Shown: positions 1 to 6,398 of the stretch, one piece after another | How the letters are laid out: each line of letters begins with the position of its first letter | Position numbering within the stretch: the first letter of the stretch is position 1 | NCBI GenBank assembly: GCA_963972105.1 | Contig: CAXAVH010000090.1 | Coordinates: forward strand, 1 to 10,762 | Direction of reading: 5' to 3' | Origin: NZQO01 sp002693605 | Lineage (GTDB): Bacteria > Bacteroidota > Bacteroidia > Flavobacteriales > Flavobacteriaceae | Length of the DNA stretch: 10,762 nt | Position numbers and translations under genes: made by a program | Notes under the pieces: generated by a model | What the model saw: the letters and a program-made list of their open reading frames with translations, nothing else | The model's database searches: none | What the model was told of the DNA's origin: nothing

Positions 1-107
1 TCTTCAAAAAGCCTATTAACGGCGGTTTGGAGATTTTCGAAACGGTTGCCCTGGTTGCTTCCCAAGCCCAGAAATATGTCGTGGAGTGGTTTGATAGGTC
101 TGCTTAA
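1..107 (+). CDS. C-terminal fragment of an unidentified protein
   Basis: An open frame runs in from the left edge (first complete codon at position 3) and stops at TAA 105-107, giving 34 residues that end in VVEWFDRSA. Codon use looks like that of the neighbouring genes, so it is probably the end of a real gene whose body lies outside the window. The tail has mixed charge and hydrophobicity, with no membrane segment and no motif I recognise. It points the same way as the yhhQ-like gene, and only about 45-63 bp separate its stop from the possible starts of that gene, so co-transcription is plausible. No function is assigned. Confidence 0.6.
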   Translation, partial: FKKPINGGLEIFETVALVASQAQKYVVEWFDRSA

Positions 108-152
108 TTTAGCACGAAATTAACGAAATCATCATTACCGACCACTATTTTT

Positions 153-881
153 GTGCCTCACCTACGTACCGTGAACCAACTTACCATAGCCGATAGAATT
201 TGGGCCGAACGCATTTACCTGATATTAGGTGCGTTGTTCATTGCATCGCTCGTAGTGGGCAACCTAATATTTCAGAAATTTTTTTCGTGGAATTTTTTCG
301 GCCTTTATACCTTTGAAATTTCGGTGGGTATTTTACCTTATCCCATTACCTTCCTGATTACCGATATCATTAGCGAGGTATACGGGAAAAAGAAGGCCAA
401 CAGGGTGGTAACCGCCGGTATTTTTGCCTCGTTCTTTTCGCTGTTGATAGTTTGGGTGGCGACCGCAGTACCCGCCACAGCCTGGAGCCCCATTGGCGAT
501 TCCCTTTTTAACGAGGTGTTTGGCGCCACGGCCATTGCCGTGCTTGCCTCCACCATCGCCTATTTGCTGGCCCAATATATCGACATCCAGATATTCCATT
601 TCTGGAAAAGGCTCACCAAGGGCAAGTACTTGTGGCTCCGTAATAATTTTTCCACGTTCACCTCGCAGTTTGTAGATACGTTTTCGGTATTGTTCCTGCT
701 TTGTAGCTTCGGAAAAATAGACTGGGCACTTTTTGGCAGCCTCTTACTTAGCGGTTTCCTGTTCAAGGTACTCATAGCCATATTGGACACGCCCTTCCTC
801 TACCTGTCCGTTTTTGCCCTTCGGAAGCGCTTCAGACTCAAAATGGGCGAAGAATTGACTGATGGCTCGGGCAATAGGTAA
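153..881 (+). CDS. Queuosine precursor transporter, YhhQ/VUT family (DUF165)
   Basis: This is an integral inner-membrane protein of 242 residues with about six hydrophobic segments (roughly residues 21-40, 55-75, 88-106, 124-145, 168-187 and 192-222). Family signatures are present: YPITFLITDIISEVYG near residues 63-78, AQYIDIQIF near 140-148, and STFTSQFVDTFSVLF near 167-181, which correspond to the conserved TD, Q..D..xF and S..xxDT blocks of YhhQ. In characterised members the protein imports preQ0, preQ1 or queuine for making the tRNA-modifying base queuosine; the substrate here is inferred from the family. There is no ATG near the N-terminus. The possible starts are GTG at 153 and GTG at 171, and either keeps every membrane helix. 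No queuosine biosynthesis gene is visible nearby. The stop is TAA 879-881. Confidence 0.9.
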   Translation: MPHLRTVNQLTIADRIWAERIYLILGALFIASLVVGNLIFQKFFSWNFFGLYTFEISVGILPYPITFLITDIISEVYGKKKANRVVTAGIFASFFSLLIVWVATAVPATAWSPIGDSLFNEVFGATAIAVLASTIAYLLAQYIDIQIFHFWKRLTKGKYLWLRNNFSTFTSQFVDTFSVLFLLCSFGKIDWALFGSLLLSGFLFKVLIAILDTPFLYLSVFALRKRFRLKMGEELTDGSGNR

Positions 882-895
882 GACCGTAAGGGCCA

Positions 896-927
896 TTTAA
901 TTAATTGAAAAGCCCATGTTAATTAAA
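896..927. repeat. Perfect 9-bp AT-only inverted repeat with two TTAATTAA palindromes
   Basis: TTTAATTAA (896-904) and TTAATTAAA (919-927) form a perfect inverted repeat with a 14-nt spacer. Each arm also contains the self-complementary octamer TTAATTAA (897-904 and 919-926), offset by 22 bp, about two helical turns. The stem has no G or C and no adjoining T-tract, so it would be a poor terminator. Its position between yhhQ and the AsmA gene fits either a protein-binding site or a weak hairpin. The role is inferred. Confidence 0.4.
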
Positions 928-940
928 AAGACAATATCCT

Positions 941-948
941 TAATTTAG
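941..948 (+). promoter_or_regulatory. Possible -7 element upstream of the AsmA-family gene
   Basis: TAATTTAG differs by one base from the Bacteroidota -7 consensus TAnnTTTG and lies 48 bp before the ATG at 997. No TTTG/TTG element is seen at the expected 19-23 bp upstream, so support is weak. The 115-bp gap 882-996 otherwise holds only the AT-rich inverted repeat. Confidence 0.25.
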
Positions 949-996
949 CAAACTGACTCAACCTGTTTCGGCAACCATTTTTAGTACGTTCCCAAT

Positions 997-3615
997 ATGA
1001 AAAAAGCACTTAAAATAACCGGTATTTTCCTCGGAATCATTCTATTACTGCTAGCCCTTGCGCCATTTCTGTTTAAGGGATCGTTGGAGAACTTGCTAAA
1101 GGAAACTATTAACCAGAACCTCAACGCGACGGTTGAGTGGGGCGCGCTAGACCTTTCACTCTTCCGAAGTTTCCCCGATGCGGCCCTGGTGATCGAAGAT
1201 TTTAGCGTCGTCACCAATGCACCCTTTGCCGGCGATACCCTTGCCATGGGGCAGCGCCTTGAGCTCGATATGGGCATCATGCAACTCTTAAAAGGTGCCG
1301 AACCCATTCAGATTGACGCCCTAAAAGTTACGGGAGCCCAGGTAAACATAAAGGTAGATTCATTAGGACGCGCCAATTACGACATTGCGCTAAAAAACCA
1401 GGCCCCGATGACAGATTCAACTGTTACGGAAGGCCAACCTTTTTCCCTCGATTTGAAACAATACGAGATAGAAGACTCGCAACTGCGGTACTTTGACCAA
1501 TCTTCTCGTATTGCATTTACCCTTACCAACTTGAACCACCAAGGTACCGGTGATTTTTCGTTGACAGAGGGCGAACTTGAAACCACAACCAATGCGTTGG
1601 TAACGCTTGCCATCGAAGACACTGAATATTTAAGCGCGAACACCGTGCAGCTGGATGCCACGATTTTGATGAATCTCGAAACCCAAAAATATACGTTCCT
1701 GGACAACGAAGGGCAGATAAACGAGCTGCCCCTCACGTTTAACGGATGGGTTCAGGTAAACGAAAACAGTACCGAACTGGACATTACGTTCCACACGCCC
1801 TCTTCAGACTTCAAAAACTTCCTGGCGGTAATTCCGAAGACGTATGTGAAAGAGCTGGACGGTGTGCAGACCACGGGTGATTTTTCGGTTAACGGAATGC
1901 TGAAGGGCACCGTCGACGAGACCTATATTCCCCAGATGCGAATTTCGGTTAAGAGCGACAATGCCTCGTTCAAGTACCCAGACTTGCCAAAGGCGGTTCA
2001 GAATATAACCATAGATGCTGCGCTCGTAAACGAGACGGGTTTAATGGCCGACACCTACCTTACCATTGGCGCGCTCACCTTCCGGATAGACAATGAACCG
2101 TTCCGCGCCAATGGAACGATCGTTAACATAACCGAAAATGCCAAGGCAGACCTTACCCTGAAGGGCACGTTGAACCTGGCCAATATAGAGCGCGTACTGC
2201 CGCTACAGCTAGAACAGGAATTGGAGGGTATCTTTACCGCCGATGTGACAACCCAGTTCGATATGGCCTCGATAGAAAACGAGCAATATCAAAACATCAA
2301 GAGTAACGGGACGGCCAGCCTTAGTAATTTTAGCTATAACGATGGAACGTTCAAAAATCCCGTAGCAATTAGCAAGGCAGCCGTATCGTTCACACCAACG
2401 ACCATTCAGCTGAAAACCCTTACGGCCCAAACGGGTCAGACCGATGTTTCGGCCACGGGAACCATTCAGAATTTAATTCCGTGGCTCCTGTCAAAACAAG
2501 ATCTCAAGGGGCAGTTCCGTGTTGAATCGAACACTTTCAACGTAAACGATTTTATGACCGAGGCACGACCTTCGGAAACCGAAACCCAGACAAAGGCCAT
2601 TTCCGAAACTACCGGCAAGGCCATTAAAATACCCGATTTCCTTGAGGCTACGCTCAGCTTTTCGGCAAACAAGGTGCTGTACGATAATTTGGAGCTCAGC
2701 AACGTAAAGGGGAGTGCAACGATACAAGAAGAGACCATTACGTTGAGCAATGTCACGTCTGATATTTTCGGCGGAAGGATTGCCTTGGGCGGAAATGTCT
2801 CCACCAAGAACGCCGTACCTACCTTTGCCATGGATTTGGACCTAAGCAAGATTGACATTTCGGAATCGTTCCAAAAAATGGAGCTTTTCAAGTTTCTCAC
2901 GCCCATAGCAACGGCCCTACAGGGAAATTTAAACACTACCCTGAAACTGAACGGCCAACTAACCAACGACCTAACGCCAAAGCTCAGCACCCTTGCCGGA
3001 AATGCAATGGCGCAAATCTTAACTGCGGAAGTTGACGAGAGTAAGATGCCCCTGTTATCGCGCCTAGGTGACAAGGTTTCATTTCTAAATCTAGACCGGT
3101 TAAGCCTACGCGATGTGAGTACCATCTTGCAGTTTAATAATGGAACTATTGAAGTGCAACCCTTCGAATTCGACGTGAAGGGGATTAATATACAGGTGGA
3201 CGGCAACCACGGTCTTGACGGTCGCATCGATTACAAGGCCGTATTAGATGTGCCGGGGCGCTATTTAGGCAACGATGTTTCCAAGCTGCTGTCTAAATTG
3301 AATCCCGCCGAGGCCCAGACCGTAACGGTCGCCCTACCCATTACCATAGCGGGTACCTTGAACAGTCCCGCCATATCGGTCAACACACAGGCGGCCGTGA
3401 CGGAGCTCACCCAACGACTTATCGAGAAGCAAAAACAAGAATTAAAAGATAAGGGCACCGATATATTAAAGGATATCATTACCAATAGTACTACCGCCAA
3501 GGACACAGCCGGTGGTCAAACAAAACCGAACCAGACCCAGCAGACTACGCAAATAGTGCGAGATATTTTTGGGGGTCTCTTCGGAAATAGAAAGAAGAAA
3601 GACAGTTTGAACTAA
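997..3615 (+). CDS. AsmA-family envelope protein
   Basis: This protein of 872 residues starts at ATG 997. Residues 1-27 (MKKALK followed by a strongly hydrophobic run) form a signal anchor, and the rest should lie in the periplasm. The AsmA N-terminal region covers roughly residues 28-280, including the LFRSFPDAALVIEDFSV segment typical of Bacteroidota AsmA-like proteins. The AsmA-like C-terminal domain lies at about residues 558-765, in a repeating beta-strand pattern with SDIFGGRIALGGNV and VPGRYLG. The last 40 residues are rich in Thr and Gln and end in a basic patch (GNRKKKDSLN). AsmA/TamB/YhdP relatives form long hydrophobic grooves linked to lipid transport between the membranes or to outer-membrane assembly. 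A role in envelope lipid homeostasis is inferred from the family. The gene appears to be a single unit; a DUF2797 gene converges on it 17 bp downstream. Stop TAA 3613-3615. Confidence 0.88.
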   Translation: MKKALKITGIFLGIILLLLALAPFLFKGSLENLLKETINQNLNATVEWGALDLSLFRSFPDAALVIEDFSVVTNAPFAGDTLAMGQRLELDMGIMQLLKGAEPIQIDALKVTGAQVNIKVDSLGRANYDIALKNQAPMTDSTVTEGQPFSLDLKQYEIEDSQLRYFDQSSRIAFTLTNLNHQGTGDFSLTEGELETTTNALVTLAIEDTEYLSANTVQLDATILMNLETQKYTFLDNEGQINELPLTFNGWVQVNENSTELDITFHTPSSDFKNFLAVIPKTYVKELDGVQTTGDFSVNGMLKGTVDETYIPQMRISVKSDNASFKYPDLPKAVQNITIDAALVNETGLMADTYLTIGALTFRIDNEPFRANGTIVNITENAKADLTLKGTLNLANIERVLPLQLEQELEGIFTADVTTQFDMASIENEQYQNIKSNGTASLSNFSYNDGTFKNPVAISKAAVSFTPTTIQLKTLTAQTGQTDVSATGTIQNLIPWLLSKQDLKGQFRVESNTFNVNDFMTEARPSETETQTKAISETTGKAIKIPDFLEATLSFSANKVLYDNLELSNVKGSATIQEETITLSNVTSDIFGGRIALGGNVSTKNAVPTFAMDLDLSKIDISESFQKMELFKFLTPIATALQGNLNTTLKLNGQLTNDLTPKLSTLAGNAMAQILTAEVDESKMPLLSRLGDKVSFLNLDRLSLRDVSTILQFNNGTIEVQPFEFDVKGINIQVDGNHGLDGRIDYKAVLDVPGRYLGNDVSKLLSKLNPAEAQTVTVALPITIAGTLNSPAISVNTQAAVTELTQRLIEKQKQELKDKGTDILKDIITNSTTAKDTAGGQTKPNQTQQTTQIVRDIFGGLFGNRKKKDSLN

Positions 3616-3632
3616 CCGCAGAAAAATGGTTA

Positions 3633-4427
3633 TTACCGCACCGAAACTGAAACCACGCACCCTTCGTTTGCCCGTACGTTGAAGACCGTATTATCCTCAA
3701 AAAGTAGGTATTGGCCTTTAATTCCCTTTAAAATTCCCTCGTAATATGGGGCTTTCTCGAGGTTAAGCGTACGGAGTTTGTTCGGGTACTGCAATACTGG
3801 AAAATCGATCTGAGTCTCGGTACTCGAACCTAAGAAGTAAGGTTGCACTTCGTCTGGCAAATAGGGCTTAAGTTTATCTCGCCATGAAACCAGATTTTCG
3901 TCTTCAATTTCATTCTTGAGCATGGTTCGCCAATTGGTCTTGTCGCTCACGTGCTCCTTCAGGGCCATTTCGGCAATTCCGGCCAGGTATCTATTGGGCA
4001 CTTCCACAATCGCAATGGCCTCATGCGCTCCTTGGTCTATCCAGCGAGTGGGAATCTGTGTTTTTCGGGTAACTCCTACCTTCACGTTACTACTGTTGGC
4101 AAGGTAGACAACATGTGGCCGCAATTGTACGCTCTGCTCGTATGCCAGGTCGCGTTCCTCGATATCGAGATGAGCCTTGCTGAGCTCGGGTTTCATAATC
4201 CAATCGGCCGCCTGCGGAATTTCATAGAAACAGTCATAACAAAACCCCTGTCTGAATATTTTCTTTTCTAAACCGCAGTGGAGGCATTGGTACTTCAGGA
4301 AGGTAATTCCCACCGTTTTGTCCAGCAACTGGTTCATGTGGAGGAAATCGTTTTCAAAGACCAAATAATATTGAACGGGAGACCCCATTTCGGTCTTCAT
4401 TTTTGTTAAAACACCTTCGTAGGTCAT
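3633..4427 (-). CDS. DUF2797 protein with Cys4 motif and GIY-YIG-like segment
   Basis: From the ATG at 4427 the product has 264 residues. The frame stays open upstream to 4568, but that part overlaps the divergent GH3 gene, and the conserved protein begins at MTYEGVLTKM, so the shorter start is chosen. Cys48, Cys51, Cys63 and Cys66 (CLHC-x11-CYDC) form a zinc-ribbon-like motif. Residues 106-160 read VVYLA...VKVGVTRK...TRW..QGA...AGIAEMALKEHV. Tyr108, Gly118, Arg128 and Glu153 fall where GIY-YIG nucleases carry GIY, YIG, the catalytic Arg and the metal-binding Glu. The C-terminal part (about 225-264) is a predicted beta-rich segment (YYEGILKGIKGQYLLFEDN) that resembles the N-terminus (YEGVLTKM). 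The family has no function I know of; nucleic-acid binding or cleavage is an inference. It converges with the AsmA gene and diverges from GH3. Confidence 0.82.
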   Translation of the reverse strand: MTYEGVLTKMKTEMGSPVQYYLVFENDFLHMNQLLDKTVGITFLKYQCLHCGLEKKIFRQGFCYDCFYEIPQAADWIMKPELSKAHLDIEERDLAYEQSVQLRPHVVYLANSSNVKVGVTRKTQIPTRWIDQGAHEAIAIVEVPNRYLAGIAEMALKEHVSDKTNWRTMLKNEIEDENLVSWRDKLKPYLPDEVQPYFLGSSTETQIDFPVLQYPNKLRTLNLEKAPYYEGILKGIKGQYLLFEDNTVFNVRANEGCVVSVSVR

Positions 4428-4472
4428 TGGTATAATTTTCCTATTTTTATGCTTTAAAGATAGAATAATTCT
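4428..4472. promoter_or_regulatory. Divergent 45-bp promoter region of DUF2797 and GH3 genes
   Basis: Both start codons face away from this 45-bp AT-rich gap, so the two promoters must overlap here or lie inside the neighbouring coding sequences. Minus-strand TATCTTTA (4462 to 4455) and plus-strand TATTTTTA (4443-4450) each match TAnnTTTG with one mismatch. Neither has a well-spaced TTTG. That the genes are divergent is certain; the exact promoter elements are not. Confidence 0.35.
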
Positions 4473-5987
4473 ATGCCAATCCCCATTGTAAATTCCATCG
4501 CCTCTTGGTTTTTGAAGAAACGGATACACCAGATCGATCTGTTTCTGAAATATCCCGTAGAAGTCCAACAGGAACTGTTGTTAACCTTGCTTCAGAAGGC
4601 GAAGGGAACGGAAATTGGGCAGCAGTACGATTTTGCCTCGATTAACTCCTATGCCGAATATGCGAACCGGGTTCCCATTACCACGTACGAGGAAAATGAG
4701 GCCCTAATCGAGCGTGCGCGCAGGGGCGAGACCAACATCTTCTGGCCCAAACCCATTAAGTGGTTTGCCAAGAGCAGCGGCACCACGAATGCGAAAAGCA
4801 AGTTTATTCCGGTAAGTGAGGAATCACTCGAGAACTGCCATTACGCCGCAAGCAAGGACCTGCTGTGCATGTACCTCAACAACAATCCGAATTCCCAATT
4901 ATTCGTGGGCAAGGGGTTGCGGTTGGGAGGCAGCAAGGAGCTGTACAAGAACAATGGCACGGTATACGGCGATCTCTCTGCCATATTGATAGACAATATG
5001 CCTTTTTGGGCAGAATTCAGCAGTACTCCTAGCAATGAGATCTCCCTTATGGGCGATTGGGAGACAAAACTACAGGCCATCGTAAACGAGACCATTAAGG
5101 AGAACGTTACGAGCTTGGCGGGGGTTCCATCATGGATGCTCGTACTCTTAAACACCGTAGTGGAAACTACGGGGAAGGAGAACCTGTTTAACATATGGCC
5201 CCATCTGGAAGTGTACTTTCACGGGGGCGTCAGTTTTGAACCCTATCGCGACCAATATCGCAAATTACTACCGCGTGACGACTTTCGCTATTACGAAATT
5301 TACAATGCCTCGGAAGGATTTTTCGCCATACAAGATCAAAACGACAGCAACGACTTGCTGCTCATGCTAGATTATGGAATTTTCTACGAGTTTATAGAAA
5401 TGAGCAGTTATGGCACCGGGGACGAAAAAGTTATCCCATTGAGCGAGGTTGCATTAAATACCAACTACGCGATCGTAATAACCACGAATGCGGGATTGTG
5501 GCGCTACAAGATTGGCGATACCGTTCGCTTTACTTCCATAAGTCCCTATCGCATACGCGTGACGGGCCGCACCAAACACCATATCAACGCCTTTGGCGAG
5601 GAACTGATTATTGAAAACGCCGAATCGGCCCTGCGAAAGGCTACCGAATTGACCCAAGCCGAAATTGTTGATTACACGGCCGCCCCAATCTTTATGGATG
5701 GCAAGGAGAAAGGCTCGCATGAATGGATTATCGAGTTCAAGACCCCACCCGATGACTTCGAGTTTTTTTCGAAGTTATTCGACAAGGCACTGCAGGAAGT
5801 AAACAGCGATTACGAGGCAAAGCGCTTCAACGACACGACGCTAAAGGCTCCGACCATCCACCGCGCCAGAACGCACCTCTTTTACGATTGGCTGAAGGAA
5901 AAGAACAAGCTAGGAGGCCAGCACAAGGTACCGCGACTTAGCAATACCAGGGGGTACGTGGAGGAACTGCTATTGATGAATCGATAA
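4473..5987 (+). CDS. GH3-family acyl-acid amido synthetase-like enzyme
   Basis: This is a full-length 504-residue member of the GH3 family in the ANL adenylating superfamily, starting at ATG 4473. The phosphate-binding motif is SSGTTNAKSK (residues 101-110). The second motif is YYEIYNASEG (273-282). Motif III is YKIGD (345-349), followed by TGRTKHHINAFGEEL (364-378) at the hinge before the mobile C-terminal domain. Near the end, GGQHKVPRL (481-489) supplies Lys485, matching the conserved KxPR of plant GH3 enzymes. Plant GH3 proteins adenylate carboxylic acids such as auxin or jasmonate and conjugate them to amino acids. Bacterial relatives, common in Bacteroidota, have mostly unknown substrates, so only acyl-adenylate-forming amide synthetase activity is inferred. 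There is no signal peptide, so the enzyme is cytosolic. No acyl-carrier or amino-acid-metabolism gene lies beside it to suggest a substrate. Confidence 0.9.
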   Translation: MPIPIVNSIASWFLKKRIHQIDLFLKYPVEVQQELLLTLLQKAKGTEIGQQYDFASINSYAEYANRVPITTYEENEALIERARRGETNIFWPKPIKWFAKSSGTTNAKSKFIPVSEESLENCHYAASKDLLCMYLNNNPNSQLFVGKGLRLGGSKELYKNNGTVYGDLSAILIDNMPFWAEFSSTPSNEISLMGDWETKLQAIVNETIKENVTSLAGVPSWMLVLLNTVVETTGKENLFNIWPHLEVYFHGGVSFEPYRDQYRKLLPRDDFRYYEIYNASEGFFAIQDQNDSNDLLLMLDYGIFYEFIEMSSYGTGDEKVIPLSEVALNTNYAIVITTNAGLWRYKIGDTVRFTSISPYRIRVTGRTKHHINAFGEELIIENAESALRKATELTQAEIVDYTAAPIFMDGKEKGSHEWIIEFKTPPDDFEFFSKLFDKALQEVNSDYEAKRFNDTTLKAPTIHRARTHLFYDWLKEKNKLGGQHKVPRLSNTRGYVEELLLMNR

Positions 5988-6024
5988 TTTTTCCAACTTC
6001 GAAAATACGATTCTAAACTTTCTT

Positions 6025-6053
6025 TGCAGATTTTTCGGTGCTTTCTGCATTTT
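6025..6053 (+). terminator. Weak hairpin after the GH3 gene
   Basis: TGCAGA (6025-6030) pairs with TCTGCA (6044-6049) across a 13-nt loop, followed by TTTT (6050-6053). A 6-bp stem with a long loop is marginal. It is the only terminator-like structure between the GH3 stop and the next promoter. Confidence 0.25.
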
Positions 6054-6083
6054 AACGGATTTCCTTTCGCTTCAGCTAAAACT

Positions 6084-6115
6084 TTTGGTAGTACTTTTCT
6101 TACTAACTAAATTTG
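6084..6115 (+). promoter_or_regulatory. Consensus Bacteroidota promoter for the small lipoprotein
   Basis: TTTG (6084-6087), a 20-bp spacer and TAAATTTG (6108-6115) match the Bacteroidota housekeeping promoter TTTG / TAnnTTTG with no mismatch. Transcription would begin near 6122, giving a leader of about 20 nt before the ATG at 6142. This places the promoter inside the only longer open frame upstream of that ATG, which supports the shorter start for the lipoprotein. Confidence 0.78.
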
Positions 6116-6141
6116 TAGCAGAACCATTCATTTTTGGGGAA

Positions 6142-6327
6142 ATGAAAAAAACAGTAATTGGGGCGATTTGTGCCATTGTGTGTTATACGCTTACCTCTTG
6201 TGCCTCTTCGGAAAAAATACCGGACGACAACTACGAGGTTGCGGGTTATACTCTTAAAAGCAAGAAGGAGCTGATGCAGCAGAGAATACTGTATACATTA
6301 GAAAAAACGGTGCTAGCCCAGCCATAG
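6142..6327 (+). CDS. Very small lipoprotein of unknown function
   Basis: The product has 61 residues from ATG 6142. An in-frame TTG at 6085 would add 19 residues but lies within the -33 element, so it is rejected. The N-terminus MKK, a hydrophobic stretch (residues 4-17) and the lipobox LTSC (17-20) indicate a lipoprotein signal peptide cleaved before Cys20. The mature part has only 42 residues, starts CASSEKIPDD, contains YEVAGYTLKSKKELM and ends in a probable short helix (LMQQRILYTLEKTVLAQP). No family is recognised. It stands alone, with its own consensus promoter in front and a strong terminator 22 bp after its stop, so it forms a single-gene unit. It is the only gene here that ends in TAG rather than TAA. 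A cell-envelope location is inferred; the role is unknown. Confidence 0.75.
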   Translation: MKKTVIGAICAIVCYTLTSCASSEKIPDDNYEVAGYTLKSKKELMQQRILYTLEKTVLAQP

Positions 6328-6348
6328 GCAGTTCGTTTAGTTAGATAG

Positions 6349-6376
6349 AAAAACCCCGGCGCTGCCGGGGTTTTTT
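6349..6376. terminator. Bidirectional intrinsic terminator (lipoprotein gene / clpX)
   Basis: CCCCGGC (6354-6360) and GCCGGGG (6364-6370) pair perfectly around a GCT loop. An A5 run (6349-6353) precedes the stem and a T6 run (6371-6376) follows it, so the hairpin can end transcription on both strands. It lies between the lipoprotein stop at 6327 and the clpX stop at 6399, which converge here. Confidence 0.93.
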
Positions 6377-6398
6377 AATTTTTCTAAAACAGGACGAA

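Noticed and set aside
2466..3227. Long minus-strand open frame (253 codons) inside the AsmA-family gene
   Set aside because: It lies fully antisense to a well-supported AsmA coding sequence, its Ser/Arg-rich composition is typical of an antisense shadow, and it has no recognisable motif.
4428..4568. N-terminal extension of the DUF2797 frame to 4568
   Set aside because: The extra 47 codons overlap the start of the GH3 gene on the other strand, and the conserved protein begins at the ATG at 4427.
6021..6053. Hairpin after GH3 as a firm terminator
   Set aside because: The stem is only 6 bp with a 13-nt loop and four T residues; kept only as a low-confidence entry.
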